Source of the DNA: an uncultured Granulosicoccus sp.
GTDB taxonomy: Bacteria; Pseudomonadota; Gammaproteobacteria; Granulosicoccales; Granulosicoccaceae
Direction: 5' to 3'
NCBI GenBank assembly: GCA_947492525.1
Contig: CANLNQ010000010.1
Location: 152,899 to 216,898 of the forward strand
DNA length: 64,000 nt
Under the pieces are notes generated by a model, which worked only from the letters and a program-made list of their open reading frames with translations, was not told the DNA's origin and made no database searches. Both the position numbers and the translations under genes were made by a program. Below are positions 43,332 through 52,480 of this stretch, piece after piece. Each line of letters starts with the position of its first letter. The first letter of the stretch is position 1.

Positions 43332-45119
43332 TTATTTCTTGTCGTCGTCAGGGTCGTAGTCTTCCCACTCGCCGGACAGATCGAATTTCTTGTCGTAGCG
43401 ATCGACATCCAGCAAGTCGTCATTGTCGGCGACAACGCCTTCAATCGTTTCATCGTGCTCGTATCGCGTATCGCCTGTCACTTGATCAGCCGCCTCGACC
43501 TCGCCCAGATCGATGTCTGCAGTTATCGAGTCAGCAGCGTGCAGGTCGGTATCATCCAGCTCACCCAGATCGATATCGGTTTCATCCAGAGACAGGGTAT
43601 CCACTTCCGAGCCATCGAACTCCACCGTGCCGCCGAGCTCATCTGCCGCTTCGGAATCCGTCGTGATCACCCCATCCGTTCCACCATCGTGGGTCATCAG
43701 ACCGGCAACACCGGCACTCGCCCCGACAGCCGCCCGTCTCGAGCGTTGCAGTTCATGTGGCAACGGCCCGAGCCAGGGCTTCCCCGGCACACTGCCATAG
43801 GGCCGGGCAGCCACGCCCTGATCGTCAGGAAAATCGACGCCATCGGCATCGGCAGACTGCGCATCGGTCGAGACCAGATTGATCTGGCGCAGCATGCTGA
43901 TGGGCAGGGCCAGAAAGAAGATCCAGAACAATTCACGCGTCACCAGGAAACGCGCCTCGGAATAATTACTCACCAGATAGGCGGTCACGAAACCCAGCAC
44001 GAACAAGACCCCGACCTGCTGGCGCTCGTACTGGCAATAGAAGATCTCTATCAACTGCTGCGCCACCATCAGCAAGGCAATGACTGCCAGCGGCATGCCG
44101 ACTTCAGAGGCGACCTGCAGAAGCCCGTTGTGGGCGTGATAGACCACCCAGGTGAAATCCGTCAGGCTTTGCTGTATCCAGATGGTGGCATCCGTTGGAA
44201 ACCACAGCGAGCCATACCCCACGCCAGTGAGAGGACGTTCGAGAATCAGCTTCCAGACCTGCCGCCATACCTCACCTCGCCCGGTCAGGTCCCCGGTTCG
44301 CCCCACCAGCTCGGCGGTGTCGATATTGGCGATCGCCATGCCGATGACACCGGTGAACAGCACCGCCAGTATCGCCATGCGAATGAACCCGAGATGAAAG
44401 CGCCCTGCAATGAAGAAGTACAGTGACAGAGCACCGGCAATGAGCAGCGCCAGCAAGGAGGTGGCCGACTGACTGAATGCCAGCGCACCCAGGCACAGGC
44501 CGGCCAGCAGGAAACACAGGATCTTTCGGTAGGCGGTCTGCGTGGAATCGCTGAGCGTGATGTAGAGCAGCACACCCACCGCGGCCCAGAAGCCCAGATC
44601 GTTCTTGGAGTTGAACAGGCCGCGCCAGACCTGCGTGCCCTCGTAGCTCTGGATACCCAGATCGGGGACGGCGATGGCGGCACCGATACTGCCGACGATC
44701 GAGAATGCCAGAATGACGGCAAAGACTCGCAGGGTCGTCAGCAAGGGGACCGAGAATCCGATGTAGATGGCGATGAGCGTACTGCCGACCAGGTGTACGG
44801 TGCGCTCGGCAGACACGCGCGCATCAATGGACCAGGACACGGACAGGATGGTCCCCAGAATCAGCAGGACCAGCAGAATGCGATAACGTACCAGCCAGGA
44901 TATCCAGTTGATGCCCTGGGTAAACATCAGGCCGCCAAGGGCCGAGACATACAGCAGCAGCCACAAGGGCGTCAGCATTCTCTCCAGGGGACCACCGGCG
45001 AATGTTGCCAGAGACGGCACCACCCCGGTACCCAGCAGGATGGTCAGCACCAGTACACCCAGTGCAAAGAGGGACCCGCGCGAGGGCGCGCTTCGCTGCG
45101 TATACGTTGCTACACGCAT
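43332..45119 (-). CDS. O-antigen-ligase/polymerase-like membrane protein with acidic C-terminal tail
   Basis: 595 residues. About twelve membrane helices fill the first ~420 residues. The large periplasmic loop of the Wzy_C type contains TGRGEVWRQVWKLILERPL, TGVGYGSLWF and YHAHNGLLQVASEVGMP, where HAHN is characteristic of WaaL/Wzy-type O-antigen ligases. The last ~165 residues are cytoplasmic or soluble, strongly acidic and rich in D, E, T and V (IDLGELDDTDL, WEDYDPDDDKK); such a tail is unusual. No other polysaccharide genes are adjacent. It likely joins or polymerises surface glycan. Confidence 0.85.
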   Translation of the reverse strand: MRVATYTQRSAPSRGSLFALGVLVLTILLGTGVVPSLATFAGGPLERMLTPLWLLLYVSALGGLMFTQGINWISWLVRYRILLVLLILGTILSVSWSIDARVSAERTVHLVGSTLIAIYIGFSVPLLTTLRVFAVILAFSIVGSIGAAIAVPDLGIQSYEGTQVWRGLFNSKNDLGFWAAVGVLLYITLSDSTQTAYRKILCFLLAGLCLGALAFSQSATSLLALLIAGALSLYFFIAGRFHLGFIRMAILAVLFTGVIGMAIANIDTAELVGRTGDLTGRGEVWRQVWKLILERPLTGVGYGSLWFPTDATIWIQQSLTDFTWVVYHAHNGLLQVASEVGMPLAVIALLMVAQQLIEIFYCQYERQQVGVLFVLGFVTAYLVSNYSEARFLVTRELFWIFFLALPISMLRQINLVSTDAQSADADGVDFPDDQGVAARPYGSVPGKPWLGPLPHELQRSRRAAVGASAGVAGLMTHDGGTDGVITTDSEAADELGGTVEFDGSEVDTLSLDETDIDLGELDDTDLHAADSITADIDLGEVEAADQVTGDTRYEHDETIEGVVADNDDLLDVDRYDKKFDLSGEWEDYDPDDDKK

Positions 45120-45278
45120 AGCGCACCTGCGCGTCGATTCAACATGCCCCGGTCAACCTTCGTTTTCATGACGCAATGATAGCCTCTGCGCTGCCTGACT
45201 GCTTGCCCCTGCAATCGCTCAACGCGACAGAAGTCTCATGCTGTGGAGCCATGCTGAGTGCTCCGTCACTGTCGGCAG

Positions 45279-46823
45279 TCAGATGCCATCGAGCAGCGGG
45301 GTTCTCCGATAAGACAGGCTTTCAGCCAGATGTTCACTGCGCACCGAGCACTCGCCTTGCAGATCTGCCATGGTTCGGGCAACGCGCAGCAAACGGTGCT
45401 GTGCGCGCAGCGACAATTTCAGTCGCTTGCTGGCCTCGCAGATCAGGGTCTGTGCCGGTTTGTCCAATCCGGCATAACGGTTCAGCGCAGCCGGTGCCAG
45501 TGCCGCATTGATCTGACGCTGTCGATGCAGCTGTCTCTCACGCGCCTCCACGATACGTTCGCGGATGATCTGACTACTCTCGCCCACACCAGCCTGGGAA
45601 ATCGCGAGCGCCTGATTCAGCTCTCGCTGCATGTCCACATGCAAGTCGATCCTGTCCAGGAACGGGCCTGACAAACGTGCTTGATAACGCATGATGAGGT
45701 CGGGGGTGCACTGACACCGCACAGCGCTGTCCGTGTGGTAACCGCAAGGGCAGGGATTCATGGCCCCGACCAGCTGGAACCTGGCCGGAAACTCTGCCTG
45801 CCGGGCGGCCCGGGAGACGGTGATATGCCCCGTCTCCATTGGTTCGCGCAGGACATCCAGCACGGAGCGCGAGAACTCGGGCAGTTCGTCCAGGAAAAGC
45901 ACGCCATGATGCGCCAGTGACACCTCACCGGGCATGGGGTTGGCCCCACCACCCACCAGTGCCACCCCCGACGCCGTATGGTGAGGGGCACGAAAGGGCC
46001 GGACTCCCCACAATCCGGGATCGAACCCTGTGTAGCTGATCGAGGCGATGGACGCCGCCTCCATGGCCTCGGATTCACTCATCGGCGGCTGAATTCCGGG
46101 AAGGCGGCTGGCCAGCATGGATTTGCCGGTTCCGGGCGGGCCTGCCATCAGCAGATTGTGTCCGCCTGCCGCCGCAATTTCCAGAGCGCGGCGAGCCTTG
46201 TGCTGGCCAATGACATCTGACATGTCCGGCTGCAAAGGCAGGCTCTGGTGTGGCCGCAAGTCAGACGGCTCTCGAGTTTCGTGCAAACGCTGCAACACGA
46301 GCGGTTCCTGGCGACGCCGTTTCAGCTGACTGTAGGCCTGCTGCAGATTCTCCGCTGCAAATACCCGTGTACGACTGCACCGCAAGGCCTCGTCGACATT
46401 GACCTCGGGGATGAACAATGCGCGAGAGGAATCGGCAAAGGCATACGCCGTGGGCAGAATCCCGCTTACCGAACGGAGTTCTCCCGTCAGACCCAGCTCA
46501 CCGAGTACCACCAACCCTGACAGCGCCCCCTCGGGCAGCTGTCCGTCCGCCTGCAACACACCCAGCGCAATCGGCAGGTCAAAGCGACCGCCGCGCTTGG
46601 GCAGGTCGGCCGGCGCCAGATTCACGATGATCTTCACCTGCGGAAACCTGAGCCCCATGTGCTGAATGGCAGCCTTTACCCGGTCCTTGCTCTCGCGCAC
46701 CGCCGATTGTGGCAACCCGACGATGGACATGCCCGGCAGCCCACCCGAAATATGCACCTCCACCGTCACCGGGAGAGCCTGCACTCCGGCAAGCGTGCAG
46801 GAATGAACCGTGGCGTAGGACAT
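45279..46823 (-). CDS. comM: YifB/ComM family AAA+ protein (Mg-chelatase-like)
   Basis: 514 residues. The N-terminal Lon-like domain has VEVHISGGLPGMSIVGLPQS and AVRESKDRVKAAIQ; the AAA+ core has Walker A AGPPGTGKSMLA, Walker B GVLFLDELPEFSR and the zinc-like motif NPCPCGYHTDSAVRCQC. ComM is a branch-migration helicase that extends integration of incoming DNA during natural transformation and related recombination. Confidence 0.95.
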   Translation of the reverse strand: MSYATVHSCTLAGVQALPVTVEVHISGGLPGMSIVGLPQSAVRESKDRVKAAIQHMGLRFPQVKIIVNLAPADLPKRGGRFDLPIALGVLQADGQLPEGALSGLVVLGELGLTGELRSVSGILPTAYAFADSSRALFIPEVNVDEALRCSRTRVFAAENLQQAYSQLKRRRQEPLVLQRLHETREPSDLRPHQSLPLQPDMSDVIGQHKARRALEIAAAGGHNLLMAGPPGTGKSMLASRLPGIQPPMSESEAMEAASIASISYTGFDPGLWGVRPFRAPHHTASGVALVGGGANPMPGEVSLAHHGVLFLDELPEFSRSVLDVLREPMETGHITVSRAARQAEFPARFQLVGAMNPCPCGYHTDSAVRCQCTPDLIMRYQARLSGPFLDRIDLHVDMQRELNQALAISQAGVGESSQIIRERIVEARERQLHRQRQINAALAPAALNRYAGLDKPAQTLICEASKRLKLSLRAQHRLLRVARTMADLQGECSVRSEHLAESLSYRRTPLLDGI

Positions 46824-46960
46824 GACGGAACCTCCTTGTTCCTGATACAGCGCATCGATACCTCACAAGCTAGCATCGCCGACCCCGCATCTTGCCTACG
46901 CCTGGCCGCACTGCTGAAAAAGTATACAGCCTCAATGTCGAGAAGATCTTCACCGACATC

Positions 46961-47107
46961 AGACACCCAGAACTCGAGCCCAGGAAATCAGACACCCAGA
47001 ACTCAGTACCGAAATCTGACACCCAGCACCAGACACCCAGAACCCGAACACCAACACCAGACACCCAGAACCCGAACCGAACCCGAGACATCAGACACCC
47101 AAATCCT
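46961..47107. repeat. Irregular repeat array with core GACACCCAG (array A)
   Basis: Six copies of GACACCCA at 46962, 46991, 47018, 47032, 47060 and 47094, spaced 29, 27, 14, 28 and 34 bases, mostly followed by GAAC or similar. It lies in the 863-base gap between comM and the sugar dehydrogenase gene, where no gene is credible. Another array with the same core and spacing lies at 62803. The rest of this gap holds no hairpin I trust, apart from the palindrome at 47503. Confidence 0.85.
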
Positions 47108-47502
47108 GAAATACGCGTACACCGTAGAATTGGAGGGAGACTTCCCTCAATGCTCGACTGCCGGCCTACGCGCTCGGGGCTACGTATTGACAGCACTCAC
47201 ACCCGGAATCCGGGCTGACCCGTTAAGGATCACCTCGCTCTCTGCAAGAGGTCAGACATCGTGTGATTCCGCCTCGTAGCGAGCCCGATGTCAGACAACT
47301 TGTACTGCACAGGCTTCTACTCTTGTCCCATGACTGAACGGCAGCAAAGCGACTCAAGCGCCCCTGTACACCCAGCCATTTCCCAAGCTTGCTCGATACA
47401 TCGAGACGCACGAGACATTTTGACCCGTTCAGACTGACCGCGCAGCCACCACCCGGCAAACTGGCATTGGCCCCTGCACCGAGAGCATGTTATTTTTTTC
47501 TC

Positions 47503-47517
47503 ATTCCGTGACGGAAT
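47503..47517. promoter_or_regulatory. Palindrome upstream of the sugar dehydrogenase gene
   Basis: ATTCCGT-G-ACGGAAT, perfect 7-base arms around one base, preceded by a run of seven T. It lies 170 bases before the dehydrogenase start, a reasonable place for a regulator binding site. No regulator can be named. Confidence 0.45.
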
Positions 47518-47686
47518 AGGCACAATGACAAGATAGAACAATTACAAGCCGTCTCAGTCACCGACCCGGGGCTCGATCAGCCTGTACCTGAACAAGTTGA
47601 CAGCTGATCTGCAGGACACGGCCTTCATCGCCTGCTATCGAGGCCACGATGAGGCCCTTTCAATGTCACTTTCAGGAGAACCACCG

Positions 47687-48997
47687 ATGAAGTCAGGAAA
47701 GAAACTAGCCTCCGCGCTGATAATGAGCTGCGGACTGGCGCTTGCCGCGACGGCCCATGGTGCCGACCCCGTCAAGATCAAACTGGAACCCTTCGTCTCC
47801 GGCCTCAACTCTCCTGTCGCCATGGTCCAGCCCGACGGCGACGAGCGCACCTTTGTCATCGAGCAATTCGGTCGGGTTCGTGTCATCAATGGCGATGGCG
47901 AATTGCAGGCGACTCCTTTTCTGGACATACGCAGCCTGATCGTCACACAGTTTCTCGATTTCGACGAGCGCGGTTTGCTGGGCCTGACCTTCCACCCCGA
48001 TTTTCAGAACAACGGTCGCTTCTACGTGGCCTACAGCGCCCATCTGGATTTCGGATCCGATCTGGGCAAGCAGTTCTGGTGGGATCACACCAATGTGGTG
48101 GCCGAGTACACGGTGTCCGAGGCCGACCCCAACATCGCCAACCCGGCTTCCGCGCGCATCATCAGCGCCATTGACTGGCCGCAATTCAATCATAACGGGC
48201 ACTGGATCGGATTCGGTCCGGACAACATGCTGTACATCTCCACGGGTGATGGCGGGTATGCCAATGACTGGGGCATCGGCCATAACGTTACCGAAGGCAA
48301 TGGACAGGACCTGACCTCCCTCCATGGCAAGATTCTGCGCGTAGATGTGGACAAGAGCGAGGACGGCAAGAACTACGGCATCCCGTCCGACAATCCGTTT
48401 CTGGACAACGAAGAAGCGCGTCCGGAGATCTGGGCTTACGGCCTGAGGAACCCCTGGCGCTGTTCCTTCGATACCGGTGATGGCAATCTGATGTGCGCAG
48501 ACGTGCAACAGAACAGCTTCGAGGAAGTCAACATCATCGAAAAAGGCGGCAACTACGGCTGGCGAATTCGCGAGGCAGCACACTGCTTCGACTATGCCCG
48601 ACCCGACGACCATCCAGCGGTCTGCGATACCGAAGGCCTGATCGATCCGGTCATGGAATACAACAACTGCACCGCCCAACCTGACGGCTGCCTCGGCATC
48701 TCCGTCACCGGTGGCTACGTGTATCGCGGCCCACATGAGGCGTGGCAGGGGAAATACATCTTTGGCGACTGGAGCAAATCCTTTGCCGAGATGAAGGGAC
48801 AGGTATTCGTCGGCTCCCCGGGGGCAGACAACCAGTGGGAATTGAGCGAAACCGAAGTGGTCAATATGGAAGGAGATCGCCCCTACGTTCTGGCATTCGG
48901 TCAGGATTCAGCGGGTGATGTCTATGCGCTGACGTCCATCACGACAGGCCCCGTCGGCTCACTGGACACCATATACAAGGTTGTCCCCGCCGAATAG
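47687..48997 (+). CDS. Secreted PQQ-dependent sugar dehydrogenase (Asd/YliI-type beta-propeller)
   Basis: 436 residues from ATG 47687, supported by AGGAG 9 bases upstream; the frame 30 codons longer is not. A signal peptide ends near ATAHGADP. The GSDH/YliI six-bladed propeller is recognised by FVSGLNSPVAMVQPDGD, RGLLGLTFHPDFQNNGRFYV, WPQFNHNGHWIGFGPDNMLY, STGDGG, PEIWAYGLRNPWR and KGGNYGWRIREAAHCF. PQQ-type aldose oxidation in the periplasm is expected, though some members have no sugar activity. A di-haem cytochrome c gene follows and may accept the electrons. Confidence 0.9.
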   Translation: MKSGKKLASALIMSCGLALAATAHGADPVKIKLEPFVSGLNSPVAMVQPDGDERTFVIEQFGRVRVINGDGELQATPFLDIRSLIVTQFLDFDERGLLGLTFHPDFQNNGRFYVAYSAHLDFGSDLGKQFWWDHTNVVAEYTVSEADPNIANPASARIISAIDWPQFNHNGHWIGFGPDNMLYISTGDGGYANDWGIGHNVTEGNGQDLTSLHGKILRVDVDKSEDGKNYGIPSDNPFLDNEEARPEIWAYGLRNPWRCSFDTGDGNLMCADVQQNSFEEVNIIEKGGNYGWRIREAAHCFDYARPDDHPAVCDTEGLIDPVMEYNNCTAQPDGCLGISVTGGYVYRGPHEAWQGKYIFGDWSKSFAEMKGQVFVGSPGADNQWELSETEVVNMEGDRPYVLAFGQDSAGDVYALTSITTGPVGSLDTIYKVVPAE

Positions 48998-49137
48998 ACC
49001 GCGGCATCACGTGCTGGCCGGACCGAGTACCGGCCAGCACGCAAACACGCCAACACGGGAAGAAGCCCTTCGACTCTATCCCGCAAAACGCCAGCTACGC
49101 CTTGCACCCCACCATCCACCTCCTTGATGTTTCGCCC

Positions 49138-49887
49138 ATGAAAAGCCTGCTACTCGCCCCAATACTGTTCTGCCTGAGCCTGCCGCTGCTGGCCGCCAGT
49201 GCCGGCAACCCGGTCAAGGGTGAAGAGATCTTTCAGCAATGTGCCATTTGCCACAACCTGGGCGTCGATGCCGACAATTCGGTTGGCCCCAACCTCAATC
49301 ACCTGTTCGGACGACGAGCCGGTAGCGTGGAGGGAGCCAACTACTCAGAGGCGATGCAGGCCAAGGGCAGCGCAGAAGAGCCTCTGATCTGGAATGAAAA
49401 GACACTGTTTCTGTTCATCGCGGGCCCGGAACGCTATGTTCCCGGCACCATCATGGGCTTCGAGGGTCTGCGCACGGAGAAGGAAATCAACAATGTGCTG
49501 GCCTACCTTCTCCAGTTCTCTCCGGCCTATGAGGCAGGCTCACTCCTGGCCGTGGATCCGGCTGTGGCAGCCAGTACCCCCTTGCCGGAAATTGATTCGA
49601 CAATGCAAGACGAGCCCGCGCCTGAATTTACCGAAGAATTTCTCAGCTCGGCAACGGCCATCGAAAACGGCGGTGAGCACTGGGCGAAACAGTGTCGGCA
49701 TTGTCATGGTAATTCCGCCTACCCGGGCAAGGCCCCGAAACTGCAGCCATCGGCTTATACCGCAGATTTCGTGTTCGACCGCATCACCAATGGCTTTCGC
49801 AAGATGCCGGCCTGGAAAGCGGTCTTCACCCTGGAGGAGCGAAAGGAACTGGTCGCCAACATCCTCAGCTCCGAATTCGCGCCCTGA
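49138..49887 (+). CDS. Periplasmic di-haem cytochrome c
   Basis: 249 residues from ATG 49138 with a signal peptide (LLLAPILFCLSLPLLAASAG). The first domain is a class I cytochrome c with CAICH, HLFGRRAGSVEG and the methionine ligand in VPGTIMGFEGL. The second has CRHCH and MPAWKAVFTLEERKELV. Follows the PQQ-type dehydrogenase by 140 bases on the same strand, so likely its electron acceptor. A 27-bp tandem repeat begins at its final codons. Confidence 0.9.
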   Translation: MKSLLLAPILFCLSLPLLAASAGNPVKGEEIFQQCAICHNLGVDADNSVGPNLNHLFGRRAGSVEGANYSEAMQAKGSAEEPLIWNEKTLFLFIAGPERYVPGTIMGFEGLRTEKEINNVLAYLLQFSPAYEAGSLLAVDPAVAASTPLPEIDSTMQDEPAPEFTEEFLSSATAIENGGEHWAKQCRHCHGNSAYPGKAPKLQPSAYTADFVFDRITNGFRKMPAWKAVFTLEERKELVANILSSEFAP

Positions 49888-50038
49888 GAGCACGGCCGCT
49901 TCGCCGCATCCTGAAAGCACCGCCGCTCCGCAGAACCCTGTAAGCACCGCCTCTTCGCGACGCCCTGAGAGCTCTGCCGCTTCGCAGCATCTTGAAAATT
50001 CCGTCGCTTCGCTACGCCTGAGAGCACGGTCGCTTCGC
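49878..50038. repeat. 27-bp tandem repeat starting at the end of the cytochrome gene
   Basis: Five units of 27 bases (49878, 49905, 49932, 49959, 49986) and one of 26 (50013). Unit one covers the last codons and TGA of the cytochrome c gene; each later unit keeps the pattern CCTGA-N-AGC...GC-CGCTTCGC, that is, copies of the gene's own terminal codons and stop. The remaining gap to 50290 holds the promoter area of the EF-hand gene and no visible hairpin. Confidence 0.93.
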
Positions 50039-50290
50039 AGCATCCAGCTACCTGCCCCTCCCCGGCTTGACCCTGCCTTTCGGTAATGTCGTTGCCCCCT
50101 GCCCTGTCATCTCTCCTTCACACAGTGAAGTCCATCCTGTGCCCGTGGATCAAGGGCACTCGGCCATAAGAATTCGACGGGATTCGGCCGAACCCGCTTC
50201 ACGCTGACAGCATGCTGACGTTCGAAAATCCGGATTGCTCTGTCGATCCGATACTCGCTTTTTCAGTTGATTGCATTTTGGAGATAGACC

Positions 50291-50536
50291 ATGAAATTCG
50301 TTACACGCACGATCGCAATGGCTCTTGCCATCCCCATGACTGTCGCTACCGGTGTTGCCAGCGCACAGGACGACTCTGCCCAACTGCTCGAGATGCTGGA
50401 CGCCGACGGCAATGGCTCCCTGTCTGAATCCGAGGCTTCCGCCAACGAGATGATCATGAGCCAGTGGGACGAGCTGGATGCCGATGGCAACAGCGAGATC
50501 TCGGCAGAAGAGCTGGCGGCACTGGCGGCCGAATAA
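50291..50536 (+). CDS. Secreted EF-hand calcium-binding protein
   Basis: 81 residues. Signal peptide to about residue 25 (VASAQ). Two EF-hand loops: DADGNGSLSESE at 37-48 and DADGNSEISAEE at 63-74, with standard acidic ligands at positions 1, 3, 5 and 12. GGAG sits shortly before the ATG. It probably buffers or senses Ca2+ in the periplasm. A strong hairpin follows. Confidence 0.92.
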   Translation: MKFVTRTIAMALAIPMTVATGVASAQDDSAQLLEMLDADGNGSLSESEASANEMIMSQWDELDADGNSEISAEELAALAAE

Positions 50537-50560
50537 CAGCACTGCAGGACTGAGAAGTCA

Positions 50561-50597
50561 TCCGGGTGATACGCAAGCATCGCGTGTATCACCCGGA
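50561..50597 (+). terminator. Strong hairpin terminator after the EF-hand gene
   Basis: A perfect 12-bp stem, TCCGGGTGATAC with GTATCACCCGGA, extended by an internal GC pairing around the loop. It has no T tract but lies 25 bases after the stop and before a convergent gene. Confidence 0.75.
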
Positions 50598-50657
50598 CTC
50601 GGCGCTGGCACAACACGCCGCCTTGCGCCACGACTCACTGAACCTGGTCAGCGATGT

Positions 50658-51416
50658 TCAGATCTGTGAAAACCCACCATCTACTGCAAGCTCGACCCCA
50701 TTGACATAATCTGCCTCGCCGGATGCAAGGAACAGGGCAGCCGAAGCAATGGATTCCGGTGTTGCCACATGCCCCAGAGGCACCAGGGTTCTTGCCTGTT
50801 CGTCGAACGCTGCAATCTGCTCGTCATCCCACTTGAGACCGTTCTTCATGATGGGCGTTCTGGTGAACCCCGGACTCAGTGCGTTGACCCGAATCCCCCG
50901 TCCTTTCAGATCGTTGGCCCAGGACCTGGCAAAAGAACGCACCGCAGCCTTGCTGGCACTGTAGAGACTGAGGTTCTCCATTCCCTTGCCCGAGACAATG
51001 GAGGATGTCAGCACAAGCGATGAGCCATCCACCATCAGAGGCAACAGCGTCTGAACGGTCAACAGGACACCCTTGACGTTGATATCGAACACTTCGTCAT
51101 ACTGCGCTTCCCGAGTTTCTCCCAAGATATTGTTGGCGGCGATCCCCGCGTTGGCAAACACCGCATTGACTGAATCATCGTGTGTCTCGATCTCCTTGCG
51201 CAGTCGTAGCAGGTCAGCTGCGCGCGAGACATCGGAGACCAGAGCAATGGCACGCTCCCCCAACGCCTCACGCGCGCTATCGAGCGTCTGTCTGGTACGC
51301 CCTGTTATGTAGACACGCCTTGCACCTTCCTTGATTGCCGCTTTGGCAATGGCCAGCCCGATGCCGCTGGAGCCGCCGGTAACCACGATGACCTGCTGAT
51401 CGAATCTTTGCTTCAT
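50658..51416 (-). CDS. Short-chain dehydrogenase/reductase
   Basis: 252 residues from ATG 51416. Rossmann glycine motif TGGSSGIGLA, NAG motif FANAGIAANN, active-site Ser in SSIVSGKG, and Y-x-x-x-K as YSASKAAVRSFARSW; C-terminal DYVNGVELAVDGGF. A classical SDR oxidoreductase using NAD(P)H; substrate unknown. It is divergent from an XRE-type regulator with an operator-like palindrome between them. Confidence 0.93.
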   Translation of the reverse strand: MKQRFDQQVIVVTGGSSGIGLAIAKAAIKEGARRVYITGRTRQTLDSAREALGERAIALVSDVSRAADLLRLRKEIETHDDSVNAVFANAGIAANNILGETREAQYDEVFDINVKGVLLTVQTLLPLMVDGSSLVLTSSIVSGKGMENLSLYSASKAAVRSFARSWANDLKGRGIRVNALSPGFTRTPIMKNGLKWDDEQIAAFDEQARTLVPLGHVATPESIASAALFLASGEADYVNGVELAVDGGFSQI

Positions 51417-51538
51417 GACGTTTTCCGTAAACCTTGAACGAGTATGAACATGCACAGCTGCCTGCCAGTGTGCGAACCCTCGTCAAGTTGCAGAATATGA
51501 ACCCCATGGTCAATTCGATTAGCCAATGGCATCATATT

Positions 51539-51568
51539 ACGATACTCTTCAGACTGAAAACGTATCGT
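51539..51568. promoter_or_regulatory. Nested palindrome overlapping the regulator's start codon
   Basis: Outer arms ACGATAC (51539-51545) and GTATCGT (51562-51568) enclose an inner TTCAG-A-CTGAA. The right arm overlaps the GTG start at 51567. This fits an operator for self-repression by the XRE-type protein and perhaps control of the divergent dehydrogenase. Confidence 0.5.
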
Positions 51569-52337
51569 GAACAAGACCCTTCGCAGTCACGCCTTCGATG
51601 TGCTGAAGCGTGTACTGAAGACCCGCCGCATGACCTATGCCGATCTGGCCGAGCGCATGGGCGTCTCCGAACCCACGGTGAAGCGATTGTTTGTCGAGCG
51701 AGATTGCAAGTTCAGCCGCCTCGAATCGATCTGCCACCTGCTCGATCTGTCGATCAGCGAAGTGCTGGATATCGCCGATCGAGCAGAGGAACCGGTGCTG
51801 CAGTTCTCACGTGAGGTGGAACAGGTGCTGGCAGACACGCCTGCTCTGTTCCATTTCTTTCTCCTGCTGAGAGACGAGATGACAGCTGACGAGATCGCGT
51901 CGATCTACGGGCTCGACGACGCAGATCTGCACCTGTATGCGCGAGACCTTGAACGTCTGGGGCTTGTCACCATCGGGCCTGCCGGACAAGTAGCGCCTGA
52001 TTCATCAGGCCCGATTCGTCTCAGTGCCGATGGCCCCCTGCACACAGTGCATGCTCGCCTGAATATCGACTTTCTGAAGCGCGCCATCACCGAGGCCATC
52101 GAAAACCCTCAGGCTTATGTCACGCTGTCTCGCAGGATGCGTCCCGAGACGGCAAGACTTCTGGAACAGGACGTAGCGGCAATGTGCGAACGCATTACGA
52201 AACTGGCAAGACAGGACAAGCTGACATCAACACCTGACGAGCTGCAGAGTTTCAAATGGTGTTTTGCACAGGGTGCCGCGTCCTTTACCACCCTGTTCAA
52301 CATTGGCCCTCATCCCGCCAAACGTCAGAAATCGTGA
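51567..52337 (+). CDS. XRE-family regulator with C-terminal sensor region
   Basis: 256 residues. N-terminal helix-turn-helix of the Cro/CI type (RRMTYADLAERMGVSEPTVK, then LFVERDCKFSRLESICHLLD). The remaining ~190 residues are helical with LLRDEMTADEIASIYGLDDA and may sense a ligand. The start is GTG 51567, without a good Shine-Dalgarno sequence. Divergent from the SDR gene it probably controls. Confidence 0.85.
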   Translation: MNKTLRSHAFDVLKRVLKTRRMTYADLAERMGVSEPTVKRLFVERDCKFSRLESICHLLDLSISEVLDIADRAEEPVLQFSREVEQVLADTPALFHFFLLLRDEMTADEIASIYGLDDADLHLYARDLERLGLVTIGPAGQVAPDSSGPIRLSADGPLHTVHARLNIDFLKRAITEAIENPQAYVTLSRRMRPETARLLEQDVAAMCERITKLARQDKLTSTPDELQSFKWCFAQGAASFTTLFNIGPHPAKRQKS

Positions 52338-52480
52338 CGAACGGGCAGACACAAGGCTGATCCACCCAGCTGATTCAACACGGACGATTGAACACGCTCG
52401 TTGAGTACAGCTTTGTGAGCTCGGCCCCATGAACTACGCGCCAGTAACGCAACCCCGGCAACGCATCTGTCAACGTCGCA

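Noticed and set aside
42639..44426. 595-codon plus-strand open frame
   Set aside because: It lies wholly opposite the class V aminotransferase and O-antigen-ligase-like genes, has no family motif, and is rich in His/Gln/Arg as expected for the reverse of GC-rich coding sequence.
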